Below are positions 39,000-50,726 of a stretch of 64,000 bases of DNA, one piece after another. Under the pieces are notes generated by a model. That model saw only the letters and a list, made by a program, of their open reading frames with translations, made no database searches and was not told the DNA's origin. Both the position numbers and the translations under genes were made by a program. The DNA is from Antedon mediterranea (taxonomy: Eukaryota; Echinodermata; Crinoidea; Comatulida; Antedonidae), in contig NC_092674.1 of assembly GCF_964355755.1 (NCBI RefSeq), positions 9,181,001-9,245,000 on the forward strand, read 5' to 3'. How positions within the stretch are numbered: the first letter of the stretch is position 1; every line of letters begins with the position of its first letter.

Positions 39000-39590
39000 C
39001 TTTAAGGAAAAACCACTTTCATTAAATTTTTTTATCACAATGTTAACATGGCGGTGTGTATTCTCAAATGCCAACTTTGTTAAATATCGGCTCAGTTACA
39101 ATGTTCACATATTAGGCCTATGGTATCTCTCCTGTGTGTATGAATCATTTTTCTTTTCAAATGTCAACTGTGGTTAAATTTCTTTTCACAAATTCCACAT
39201 TCAATGGCGTACTCCTGTCTGTACTCTCAAATTAGTTTTTAAATCCCCAAATTGTTTAATTCTCTCCACAATAATTTACATTCATATGGTGCCTCTCCGG
39301 TGTGTATTTTCAAATGTGTTTTCAATTTCCTCCGATTGTTTTAAACGTATTCTAACAATATTCACATTCTCTCCTGTGTGTGTTTTCAAATGCAAATTTT
39401 CAAACTCACACTTTCTTCAAATTTCTTCTCACAATGTCACATTCAAAGGTGTCTTTTCTGTGTGTATACGCCAATATCAAACTTTCACTTCGATTAAATT
39501 TCTTTCCACAACATTCAAATTCGTATGGTGTCTTTCCTGTGTGTATTCCATGCTGCTTTTTAAAACAATAATACAACGTGTTTAAGGTCG
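39000..39590 (-). pseudogene. Decayed C2H2 zinc-finger stretch
   Basis: The - strand keeps recognisable pieces of the finger unit of the gene at 54983 (HTGKTPYEFECCGKKFNRSE, linker and CGKKF words) at the expected spacing, but in several frames and with lost Cys and His residues. It is most similar to the 52.1 kb segment and probably descends from the same gene by duplication. Not functional. Confidence 0.7.
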
Positions 39591-40439
39591 TTAGATTTTT
39601 ATTTTGCCTGCTCACTACTTGTAGCGGGCAGTATATCTAATATTGTGTTGATCAGGTTATACAATTATTGTTATAATAATATTATTACTAGGTTAGGTAG
39701 GCCTACCTGCAAGTTACGAGGCCACGCTCACTTCTTATGTCGGCGAAAAAGTGTGACCAAAGATAGTGTACAGTACTATACTACACTATTGTTGGTCTAT
39801 AAACTATAATTAAGATTGGTTAAATAATATTTAAACAACAAATATTTCTTACAAAAAACGCTGCTCGCTTATTGAAAAATATTTTTTATTTCAAATGTTT
39901 TTGAATGTGTCATTTTATTATCACATAGGCCTAATAGTTATTTTACCTGAAAAAAAAATGTAATTTAAAGCAACAAATACTTAAATTGTCTGACAGACAA
40001 GGGTTTTGGGGTTTCTTTCTCTTTTTATATGTGAATAAATATTATTTTTTGTTACAGAATTGAATACTCAATTTCTGTCACTTTAGTTAATTTTATTGCT
40101 AAGGTCAAGCAAGTCTGGGGGTCACTTCATCACCCTAGATATTTCAAGTGTGAAGTATCCTATAACAAACAAAAACTTTAATGGACTGTTTCGATAATAA
40201 TTCAATGAATATCTGACAGTGAATATACCAGAAATGCTTTGGGATTTGTAATTTTAGCATGCCATGTCCTAATAGACTCTTTTCCCAGACGTTTTGTGGG
40301 TCTACTGTAGCAGCTGGAATAAATAAATTATAGTGGAGTTTCCATTTTTGCAAAACTGTCGTCCTTAGAATTCTATAACTGCTGCTTGCTTTAGCTTCTG
40401 ATTGAGTAGTCCTAATGGGTTAAAAAAGTCAACCATTGA

Positions 40440-40985
40440 AGATCACTCAAAGCTAAAGAAGTCATAGTCTTGAGCGTCAACTCCTTTATAAAACCAATTT
40501 CACAGGTGCAAGCTTAAATTTTAAATTAAGATCGAACACTTTACCTCTTGATGGATGAACCTGTAAATGGTCTAAAGAAATATCTGGCCACTGCACAATA
40601 TGTCAAAGTGGTGAAATAGAAAATATAAATGTTTTATTTAATTGTCAAGCTCTTAATGCTACAAAGAGATTGAATTAGTAAAGCTAAATAATGACCTTGA
40701 AATTTTGGATGAGTCTGCAAGATAGGACAATTTTATAAATGATTAATGAAAAAACAATTTTAGTTTTAGGGGTGGGGGATATTAACATGAACCTTAGTAA
40801 AGCTGTCTTGACAGTATTTGATAATATTGTAAAGATTTTCTTAAAGTTGCCTAAAAAAGAGCTATTTTGCATTATTGCTTATTTAATTTTGTTTGTTCTT
40901 ATTTTGTTTGTTTATTATTTATGTCATAATACTCAAGTTAAGAAAAGCGATTACATTGTTTGGTTTTTTTTATTACCATTGTAGA
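40440..40985 (+). pseudogene. Possible C-terminal LINE fragment
   Basis: From about 40490 the + strand reads a stretch with LPLDGWTCKWSKEISGHC and TICQSGEIENINVLFNCQAL, resembling the Cys-rich C-terminal motif of many LINE proteins. A second open stretch follows to 40984 after a frame change. Identification rests on this motif alone. Confidence 0.4.
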
Positions 40986-41036
40986 ATGTAGATCATGTCA
41001 TTCAAAGAATTCTACTACAAATAGAAATGTGTTATT
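40978..41036. repeat. 60 bp repeat shared with 57986-58042
   Basis: TTGTAGAATGTAGATCATG followed by TCATTCAAAGAATTCTACTA and AATAGAAATGTG recurs almost exactly at 57986-58042, which has a small insertion. It contains a small hairpin (TAGAAT ... ATTCTA). In both places it sits next to other mobile DNA, so it is probably part of a dispersed repeat. Confidence 0.75.
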
Positions 41037-41040
41037 ATAC

Positions 41041-41205
41041 AAATAATGAATGTTTATGAGTGCAATGGTACAAATAATGGCACGAGGTGAATGATGAAAG
41101 GTTATATCAACGAGGCAAAGCCGAGTTGATATAACCTTTCATCATTCACCAAGTGCCATTATTTGTACCATTACACGAATACAAAACATTCATTATTTGT
41201 TTTAT
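41041..41205. mobile_element. Near-perfect 165 bp hairpin
   Basis: Two arms of about 70-75 bp are inverted with few mismatches; the right arm ends GTTGATATAACCTTTCATCA and the left arm carries its inverse. Only about 13 nt (GAGGCAAAGCCGA) separate them. The outer ends read AATAATGAATGTTT and its inverse. A foldback MITE is the likely origin. A transcript would form one long, almost uninterrupted stem. Confidence 0.8.
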
Positions 41206-41405
41206 ATAACATCTAAATAAATTCTAGTTATTTGAATCAAATAAAAGGTAGCCCTAGCCAAAGCTTACTACATTTCATTCACACACATTTGATTAAAAAC
41301 AGTAACATTTGGTTTTTAATAATGTTATATTAAATGTTATATTTATATGGATTTCGTAAACACACCTACTTTTGTGTTAATTATGTCAACAAACGACCAA
41401 ACAAT

Positions 41406-41500
41406 CCTAGGCCTAGCAAGGCTAAAACGCCTAGGCTAGGCCTAGCCTAATACTAGCATGGCCTAGGCTAGACCTAGTAGCCTAGTACTAGCTTGGCTGA
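41406..41500. repeat. CTAGGCCTAG-rich tract
   Basis: Same word composition as the tract at 1-262 (overlapping CTAGGCC and GGCCTAG), without a period. Confidence 0.75.
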
Positions 41501-42164
41501 AAGGCAAAACTTCGACAGACAATTGGAACTTATCTAAGCTAATTATGGTTTTTCCAACAATTCCACGTCTTGTAGGGATGTCCCCATTAATTAATCAAAA
41601 TCCTAAAAACGATCTAAAGCTAATTTAAATGCCTTTTTGAATGAAATTAGTACATAATGTCCAAATCGTACACAAATATCTGCTGCTGTTGCATATCTCA
41701 CGGTGGTGTTTACAAATGAAACTGAGACCAGACGACAGGTGGCGCTGTTGTATTTCACAGTACATAGCCGGCCATATCATAGGATAATTGAGCTATATTT
41801 CCTATACCATCCTGGCTAGTTGAGAATTCTCAACTATTTTATGTTTTTTTCTACCTTTCTGGAAAATGATATAATCCAAAGTGTATTAATACTACCAGTA
41901 GTAAACATTTAGAAACACTTGCATACCTTCACTAATTTTAGTTGTTTGTAGTTTAAGACAATCTTAGTGATATTTAAATGAAAACAATACGATAAAAACT
42001 ATTGTGTCTGTATTTTACAAGACTATGACTTCCGTATAACGTGCATTGTGGGTACTTCAATTTTTATAGAAAAGCTAGGGAATCCTAATTTAGTAGGCAG
42101 CATATGGGGGCGGGGCAACCAAACTTGCTTATCAAATCAAAGCACAGTAGTAAAGCAAAGGATA

Positions 42165-44455
42165 AAATTAATGTACGATCCAGTTTACCACTGTTCTCAA
42201 CTATAGTCATTTTAGTATACTTGAGCACAGTGATTAAATAATAGGATAAACTTAACAATATACAACAAATAGCATTAATGTACGATCCAGTTTAACACTG
42301 TTCTGTCTCAACTATAGACATTTTGGTATACTTGAGCACAGTGATAAAGAATAGGATAAACTTAACAATATACAACAAAAAACATTAATGTACGATCCAG
42401 TTTAACACTGTTCTCAACTATATTAATTTTGGTATACTTGAGAACAGTGATAAAGAATAGGATAAACTTAACAATATACAACAAATAACATTAATGTATG
42501 ATCCCGTTTAACACTGTTCTCAACTATAGTCATTTTAGTATACTTGAGCACAGTGATAAAGAATAGGATAAACTTAACAATATACAACAAAAAACATTAA
42601 TGTATGATCCCGTTTAACACTGTTCTCAACTATAGTCATTTTAGTATACTTGAGCACAGTGATAAAGAATAGGATAAACTTAACAATATACAACAAATAG
42701 CATTAATGTACGATCCAGTTTAACACTGTTCTCAACTATAGACATTTTGGTATACTTGAGCACAGTGATAAAGAATAGGATAAACTTAACAATATACAAC
42801 AAAAAACATTAATGTACGATCCAGTTTAACACTGTTCTCAACTATAGTCATTTTGGTATACTTGAGAACAGTGATAAAGAATAGGATAAACTTAACAATA
42901 TACAACAAATAACATTAATGTATGATCCCGTTTAACACTGTTCTCAACTATAGTCATTTTGGTATACTTGAGCACAGTGATAAAGAATAGGATAAACTTA
43001 ACAATATACAACAAATAACATTAATGTACGATCCCGTTTAACACTGTTCTCAACTATAGTCATTTTGGTATACTTGAGAACAGTGATAAAGAATAGGATA
43101 AACTTAACAATATACAACAAATAACATTAATGTACGATGTAGTTTAACACTGTTCTCAACTATAGTCATTTTGGTATACTTGAGCACAGTGATAAAGAAT
43201 AGGATAAACTTAACAATATACAACAAATAACATTAATGTACGATGTAGTTTAACACTGTTCTCAACTATAGTCATTTTGGTATACTTGAGCACAGTGATA
43301 AAGAATAGGATAAACTTAACAATATACAACAAATAACATTAATGTACGATCCCGTTTAACACTGTTCTCAACTATAGTCATTTTGGTATACTTGAGAACA
43401 GTGATAAAGAATAGGATAAACTTAACAATATACAACAAATAACATTAATGTACGATCCAGTTTAACCCTGTTCTATAAACTATAGTCATTTTGGTATATT
43501 TGAGCACAGTGATAAAGAATAGGATAAACTTCGAATAAACAGCAAATAACATTAATGTACGATGCCGTTTAATACTGTTTTAAACTATAGTCATTTGAGT
43601 ATAATTAATCACAGATAAAGAATAAGATCAACTTAATAATATACAACAAATAACATTAATGTATGATCCCGTTTAACACTGTTCTCAACTATAGTCATTT
43701 TGGTATACTTGAGCACAGTGACAAAGAATAGGATAAACTTAACAATATACAACAAATAGCATTAATGTACGATGTAGTTTAACACTGTTCTCAACTATAG
43801 TCATTTTAGTATACTTGAGAACAGTGATAAAGAATAGGATAAACTTAACAATATACAACAAATAACATTAATGTATGATCCCGTTTAACACTGTTCTCAA
43901 CTATAGTCATTTTAGTATACTTGAGCACAGTGATAAAGAATATAGGATAAACTTAACAATATACAACAAATAACATTAATGTACGATCCCGTTTAACACT
44001 GTTCTCGACTATAGTCATTTTGGTATACTTGAGAACAGTGATAAAGAATAGGATAAACTTAACAATATACAACAAAAAACATTAATGTACGATCCAGTTT
44101 AACCCTGTTCTAAACTATAGTCATTTTGGTATATTTGAGCACAGTGATAAAGAATAGGATAAACTTAACAATATACAACAAATAACATTAATGTACGATG
44201 CCGTTTAAATCTGTTTTAAACTATAGTCATTTGAGTATACTTGAGCACAGTGATAAAGAATAGGATAAACTTAATAATATACAACAAATAACATTAATGT
44301 ACGATCCAGTTTAACACTGTTCTCAACTATAGTCATTTTGGTATACTTGAGCACAGTGATAAAGAATAGGATAAACTTAACAATATACAACAAATAACAT
44401 TAATGTACGATCCCATTTAACACTGTTCTCGACTATAGTCATTTTGGTATACAAG
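42165..44455 (+). repeat. 106 bp satellite, forward array (about 21 units)
   Basis: The unit is marked by ATTAATGTACGATCC, CACTGTTCTCAACTATAG, TATACTTGAGCACAGTG and AATAGGATAAACTTAACA. Neighbouring starts are exactly 106 bp apart (for example 42490 and 42596). Each unit contains an imperfect hairpin: CACTGTTCTCAA and TTGAGCACAGTG are inverses with one mismatch, about 20 nt apart. Variants alternate (CCCG, CCAG or GTAG after GAT), with a more diverged unit near 43560-43620 that recurs near 45480. Confidence 0.95.
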
Positions 44456-44995
44456 TTCAAAAAACATTTATTTATTCAACAATGGCATTATACAGTATAG
44501 TATAATTATAGGTAGTACATAAATGAAAACATAGTAATGAGCCATCATTTGGGGTCTTCTCCAGAAGAAAACAAGTTTCTTGTCTCGAGAAAGACCCCAG
44601 AAACAATACACATACATTTAAACTAATACAATTTACTACATAAAATAATAAATAAAAACAAAAACGATGAAATAAAAATAGATACTTTCAGTGTACTACA
44701 ATCATAATAATATTAAAATTAGTATAAAGAAATAAGATATTTTTTAAAATTTTTACGAAAAGTATAAAGAGATTTAAAATGCTTTAGTTTATCATCAAGA
44801 TCATTCCAGATTCGCGGTCCTGAAACAGAAATAAAATATTCGGAAATTTTCAGTCTAAAAGGAGGTACATCAAGATGCTGAAATTTACTGTGGATACGTA
44901 AATTGTACTTGTGTGATTTTGTATGATGACTTAATAGATTAGACATTGTCACAGGGAGTTTGGTATTAAAGAATTGAAAAATAAAGGAAGCAGCA
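44456..44995 (-). mobile_element. 5'-truncated LINE fragment inserted in the satellite
   Basis: The satellite unit breaks off at GGTATA (44451) and resumes with TTGAGCACAG at about 44997. The inserted DNA encodes on the - strand (44952-44719) a reverse-transcriptase C-terminus with the tail signature SGPRIWNDLDDKLKHF, followed by a 3' UTR. The insertion postdates satellite expansion. Confidence 0.8.
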
Positions 44996-45560
44996 ATTTG
45001 AGCACAGTGATAAAGAATAGAATAAACTTAACAATATACAACAAATAACATTAATGTACGATCCCATTTAACACTGTTCTCAACTATAGTCATTTTGGTA
45101 TACTTGAGCACAGTGATAAAGAATAGGATAAACTTAATATACAACAAATAACATTAATGTATACGATCCCATTTAACACTGTTCTCAACTATAGTCATTT
45201 TGGTATACTTGAGCACAGTGATAAAGAATAGGATAAACTTAACAATATATACAACAAATAACATTAATGTACGATCCCATTTAACACTGTTCTCGACTAT
45301 AGTCATTTTGGTATACTTGAGCACAGTGATAAAGAATAGGATAAACTTAACAATATACAACAAATAACATTAATGTACGATCCAGTTTAACCCTGTTCTA
45401 AACTATAGTCATTTTGGTATATTTGAGCACAATGATAAAGAATAGGATAAACTTCGAATAAACAGAAAATAACCTTAATGTACGATGCCGTTTAATACTG
45501 TTTTAAACTATAGTCATTTGAGTATAATTAATCACAGATAAAGAATAAGATCAACTTTAA
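44996..45560 (+). repeat. 106 bp satellite, forward array continued
   Basis: About five further units after the LINE insertion, same orientation as 42165-44455. The last unit is the diverged variant ending in GATAAAGAATAAGATCAACTT. Confidence 0.92.
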
Positions 45561-45959
45561 TACTATTTATTAAATAAAAAAAACTAATTCTATATTAACA
45601 CATATTATTTACATATACTTTCACTGCTGATTTCTAGTATAAACAGGCCATAGGCCTATACATGGCTGCAGTCGCGTGCTCAAATTTGAGTTGGTGTTTA
45701 CCGACCGACCGACTGACATAGTGAGCTGTAGAGTCGCCTTTGCACGCTACTAAAAAGTTCACAAAAACCGTAGGACGGGCACAGGGGAGTTTGTTCGAAA
45801 CTCCAACCCCTCCCCTGGCTATGCGTTTAGATTTTTCATGCCTCCTTTACAAACCAAGATTATTAGAATACTATTAGGAGGATCAAACACAATTCTTGTT
45901 GCCAGATTTCATTGACATTACAGGTATGAAGCCTCTCAATATACAGTACCGCTTAATAC

Positions 45960-47228
45960 AATACTTGTTGAGGCCATATCCATCTATACATTTTAGTGTT
46001 ATTCCACTTTAAAAAAGTCGATTTATATCAATACTCATCAACATACGATATAACGATAGAATTTATTGCAACTTGTCCATGTCGTATTCATCTACAAATA
46101 AAGTGTCTATTACCGTACTTTTAAAAATCTATTTATATCAATACCTATCAACGTATGTACGTGTGCATATTATATATACAAAAATATATACATCAACATA
46201 AATGTCATATCATCTACAGTCATTAGTGTTATTTCACTTTTAATATTAGTAAATGCAAAGGCAAAATACTGAAATAATAACAATGCTGTGGTCTCAATGG
46301 AGATACAAAAAAAAGAAGCGAAAAGCTAAATCAAAACGATAAAGTAAAACAGCCAGACAAGTTAGCAGAGTTTTCGGGCAACACTAGCCCTTCATCAGTG
46401 CAAGTGAGGGTACTACAAGATAGTGTTATTTAACGTTTAGTCGATTTATATCAATACACTCATCAACGTACGTGCAATTCACGTCTACAATCAATAGTGT
46501 TAATTCCACTTTTAAAAGTCGATTTATATCAATATACTCATCAACATATGTACGTGTCCACGTCATATTCATCTATAAATATTAGTGTTATTTCACTTTT
46601 AAAAGTCGATTTATCAATATACTCATCAATAAATGTACTTGTCCACGTCATATTCATTTACAAATCAGTGTTATTTCACTTTTCGAAGTCAATTATATCA
46701 ATAGGCCTATAGGCCTACTCATCAACATTATGTACGTGCAATTCACGTCATATTCATATATGATCAATAGTGTACAACTAATAGTGTTATTTCACTTTTA
46801 AAAGTCGATTTATATCAATATACTCATCAATAAATGTACTTGTCCACGTCATATTCATCTACAAATATTAGTGTTATTTCACTTTTAAAAGTCGATTTAT
46901 ATCAATATACTCATCAGCATATGTAAATCGTGTCCAAGTCATATTCATCTACAAATATTAGTTTGACTTTTAAAAGTCAATTTATATCAATATAGTAATC
47001 AATATATGTACGTGTCCACGTCATATTCATCTACAAATATTAGTGTTATTTCACTTTTCAAAGTCGATTTATATAAATATACTACTCATCAACATAATGT
47101 ACGTGCAATTCACGTCATATTTATCTACAATCATTTGTGTTAATTCCACTTAGAAAAGTCAATTTATATCAATTACTTATGAACATATGTACGTGTCCGC
47201 GTCATTCATCTACAAATATTATAGTGTT
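45960..47228 (+). repeat. 87 bp satellite array
   Basis: Unit marked by TCGATTTATATCAATATACT, CATCAACATATGTACGTGTC, CACGTCATATTCATCTACAA and TTAGTGTTATTTCACTTTTA; about 87 bp, unrelated to the 106 bp unit, with frequent length changes. About ten units. It is interrupted by about 170 bp of different sequence at 46262-46432 that holds the hammerhead-like motif. Confidence 0.9.
46340..46410 (-). ncRNA. Hammerhead-ribozyme-like motif (Penelope/retrozyme type)
   Basis: On the - strand CTGATGA (46398-46392) is followed by a GGGC / GCCC stem with a 7-8 nt loop and then GAAA (46375-46372), the conserved hammerhead core in correct order and spacing, then a candidate cleavage triplet GTC about 18 nt on. 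Such motifs occur in Penelope-like elements and retrozymes. Helices I and III are weak as I fold them, so self-cleavage is uncertain, and no Penelope protein is seen near it. Confidence 0.5.
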
Positions 47229-47229
47229 A

Positions 47230-48898
47230 TTATGTTTTTCATATTATCACTGTGCTCAAGTATATGAAAATGACTATAGTTCAGAACAGTGTTAAACAGA
47301 ATCGTGTACATGAATGTTATTTGTTGTATATTGTGCTCAAGTATACCAAAATGACTATAGTTGAGAACTGGATCGTACATTAATGTTATTTGTTGTATAT
47401 TATTAAGTTTATCCTATTCTTTATCACTGTGCTCAAGTATACCAAAATGACTATAGTTGAGAACAGTGTTAAACGGGATCGTACATTAATGCTATTTGTT
47501 GTATATTCTTAAGTTTATCCTATTCTTTATCACTGTGCTCAAATATACCAAAATGACTATAGTTTAGAACAGGGTTAAACGGGATCGTACATTAATGTTT
47601 TTTGTTGTATATTGTTAAGTTTATCCTATTCTTTATAACTGTTCTCAAGTATACCAAAATGACTATAGTTGAGAACAGTGTTAAACTGGATCGTACATTA
47701 ATGTTATTTGTTGTATATTGTTAAGTTTATCCTATTCTTTATCACTGTGCTCAAGTATACCAAAAAGACTATAGTTGAGAACAGGATTAAACGGGATCGT
47801 ACATTAATGTTATTTGTTGTATATTGTTAAGTTTATCCTATTCTTTATAACTGTTCTCAAGTATACCAAAATGACTATAGTTGAGAACAGTGTAAAACTG
47901 GATCGTACATTAATGTTATTTGTTGTATATTGTTAAGTTTATCCTATTCTTTATCACTGTGCTCATAAGTATACCAAAATGACTATAGTTTAGAACAGGG
48001 TTAAAGGGGATCGTACATTAATGTTATTTGTTGTATATTGTTAAGTTTATCCTATTCTTTATAACTGTTCTCAAGTATACCAAAATGACTATAGTTGAGA
48101 ACAGGGTTAAACGGGATCATACATTAATGTTATTTGTTGTATATTATTAAGTTGATCTTATTCTTTATCTGTGATTAATTATACTCAAATGACTATAGTT
48201 TAAAACAGTATTAAACGGCATCGTACATTAATGTTATTTGCTGTTTATTCGAAGTTTATCCTATTCTTTATCACTGTGCTCAAAATATACCAAAATGACT
48301 ATAGTTGAGAACAGTGTTAAACTACATCGTACATTAATGTTATTTGTTGTATATTGTTAAGTTTATCCTATTCTTTATCACTGTGCTCAAGTATACCAAA
48401 ATGACTATAGTTGAGAACAGTGTTAAACGGGATCATACATTAATGTTATTTGTTGTATATTATTAAGTTTATCCTATTCTTTATCACTGTGCTCAAGTAT
48501 ACCAAAATGACTATAGTTGAGAACAGTGTTAAACGGGATCGTACATTAATGTTATTTGTTGTATATTGTTAAGTTTATCCTATTCTTTATCACTGTGCTC
48601 AAGTATACCAAAATGACTATAGTTGAGAACAGTGTTAAACAGGATCGTACATTAATGTTATTTGTTGTATATTGTTAAGTTTATCCTATTCTTTATCAAT
48701 GTGCTCAAGTATACCAAAATGACTATAGTTGAGAACAGTGTTAAACTACATCGTACATTAATGTTATTTGTTGTATAATTGTTAAGTTTATCCTATTCTT
48801 TATCAATGTGCTCAAGTATACCAAAATGACTATAGTTGAGAACAGTGTTAAACTACATCGTACATTAATGTTATTTGTTGTATATTGTTAAGTGTATT
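47230..48898 (-). repeat. 106 bp satellite, reverse array (about 16 units)
   Basis: The same 106 bp unit as at 42165-45560 but reverse-complemented (GGATCGTACATTAATG, CTATAGTTGAGAACAGTG). It includes the same diverged unit variant (near 48150-48240), so forward and reverse arrays share internal structure and not just the consensus. Confidence 0.95.
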
Positions 48899-49211
48899 CT
48901 TTATTCTTATTAATTGTACTAAATTATTAAAAGAAACAGTAGTAAGCATAACATTTCCCCACTCCTACATTAGCATGGTAGGACATTGTAATGGTCGCAG
49001 GTGGCTCAACTTTATTACTGCAATGGGATGGACATGGTCCTACTACCACCTTACCATCCAATAGGATTCCAGTAAATTTCCTTTACTACCAATCATAATT
49101 CAGTAATTAAATGACCCCTTAAGTTAACAAGGAAATCAGCCTATCCCATTATACCGGTAGGCTTCGTCGTACAGACGTACTGCGGTAATAGTTGAGAATT
49201 CTCAACTAGCC

Positions 49212-50083
49212 AATTTGGTATATTTTATATACCTGGATAATTTGTGTACTAGATTTTTTTTCATCCGCGAGACGTTTTTTTTTCGTACACAAAAATGTTT
49301 CAAAAAGTACTATTTAACGATCGTTGAATAGTGCGTACTATTGCACGCCATGTGACCCACATTCGTCCAATCAAATGACAGGAATTTATATAGGTGTTAT
49401 ATCAAATACGATATTGATGTGTATATAATATGTATTGTAATATAATGATATACTTTTATAATTAAGAAATCAACCTTTGTATTAGAATTCAAATAAGTTC
49501 ACGAACTTGGCCCAGAAAGTCCAGAGGAGAGTTTGTCCAGATATTTTAATGTCCATTTAGTTTATAATAGAATCCCTAAAGAAAACACTTAATTTTGTGA
49601 CCTTTCCCATCGTTAAACCAGGAGAGATTGACACTATTTAAGTACAGATTTGACAGTGTCATCCATCATAGAAATACCTTATTATACCGTTAATCACTTC
49701 TACTCAAACACCCCTGGATCAACTTAGGACCAATCGTTACCCTCACAGATGACGTAGTGCATATGCAAATGAACTGAGCCAATATACCCCCAAGTTTCAG
49801 AAGAGCCCAGACACACCTTACAGCCACTTCACGGAGCACACACCTCACAGCCACTTCTTCAGAAGAACATCTACACCTCACAGCCACTTCTTCAGAAGCA
49901 GACCTACACACTTCACATCTCACCGACAGCATCACTGATCCTCTGTTCCTTATCTTTATCCTTAGTTATAGTTGTATATTGTACTGAAGTATTATACTGA
50001 ATAAACAATATATGTGTTACGACAGTTAAGCGAGTAAGAGTCTTCATTACAAGTCAGTACCTCAACATAACACTATATTACAG
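49212..50083. other. Intergenic, with a 33 bp minisatellite
   Basis: No gene. At 49812-49920 three copies of an approximately 33 bp unit (CACCTCACAGCCACTTC plus TTCAGAAG) give a spurious repetitive ORF. The stretch to 50075 ends in a CTCAACATAACA word and an AATAAA, reminiscent of an LTR end, but no matching 5' end was found. Confidence 0.5.
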
Positions 50084-50726
50084 TATGTGGCAGGCCGTTT
50101 ATCGAGGAAATAAATAAACGCGTTTATTCGAGGGAGGCATTCAAAGAAGGATGTTTATTCGAATAAATACGATGACTGTTACGATTTTGAATACTAGTAG
50201 CCATCAAAAACCGTATAGTAAAAGTAGAAAAGAGAATGCTGACTTTAATTAATTTAATTTTTGTGCTTTTTATATTTTCTGTTGATTGTTCAGCGTTTAG
50301 ACTTGGAGGCGCCCTACATCTTGCATCATCGTCATCATTATTATTAAGCGTACTAATATTATTAAGCGTACTATTATTATTAAGCGTATTAATATTATTA
50401 ATATTAAGCGTGTTATTGTTCTTTCATTATAAAAAGTATTTAGTGAATATATTCATAAATAGTTATTTAAATTCCGCTTCACATCTTAATATTGGTATGC
50501 GAGATGTAGACATAGAGTATCTATGAGTTCGGCTTAGAATTAATAAATCTACTATTTCATGATAAACCTACTTTCTTTACCTTATTGGTCACTTACAGCA
50601 GGAATATAAGGGCATACTACTCTACTGTATATTCTAACAATAACAATAACAATTAAAACCCAAGGTTGAGAGTTAGTTTAGTGATTTAATGCATGATATT
50701 TGTGATTATGATTATAATAATATATA
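50084..50726. repeat. Dispersed repeat, uninterrupted copy
   Basis: Begins TATGTGGCAGGCCGTTTATC and contains GAGGGAGGCATTCAAAG, an ATT/AAGCG trinucleotide-like run at 50325-50410, and ends near GATTATGATTATAATAATAT. The same order of sequence recurs at 58074-58611 and 60620-60795. An ORF at 50236-50526 looks like a signal peptide followed by simple repeat, but the other copy has a stop early in it, so it is not a gene. Confidence 0.8.

Larger units (their letters stand above)
41814..49211. repeat. Composite satellite block bounded by inverted 25 bp palindromic repeats
   Basis: An identical 25 bp sequence lies at 41814-41838 and, reverse-complemented, at 49187-49211; its core AGTTGAGAATTCTCAACT is itself a palindrome. 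Between them lie the forward 106 bp array, the 87 bp array and the reverse 106 bp array. The palindrome shares TTCTCAACTAT with the 106 bp unit, so ends and satellite are related. The block may be one 7.4 kb mobile element carrying expanded tandem repeats, or a rearranged satellite locus. Confidence 0.55.

Noticed and set aside
42165-45560. CRISPR-like array of regularly spaced repeats
   Set aside because: The whole 106 bp unit is repeated, there are no unique spacers, and the genome is eukaryotic; it is a satellite.
49500-50080. Possible solo LTR ending CTCAACATAACA with an AATAAA upstream
   Set aside because: No matching 5' TG end, no target duplication and no internal retroelement sequence could be linked to it.
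50236-50526. ORF resembling a small secreted protein (signal peptide followed by Leu/Ser-rich tail)
   Set aside because: It lies in a dispersed repeat, the tail is translated microsatellite, and the second copy at 58.2 kb has an early stop in the same frame.
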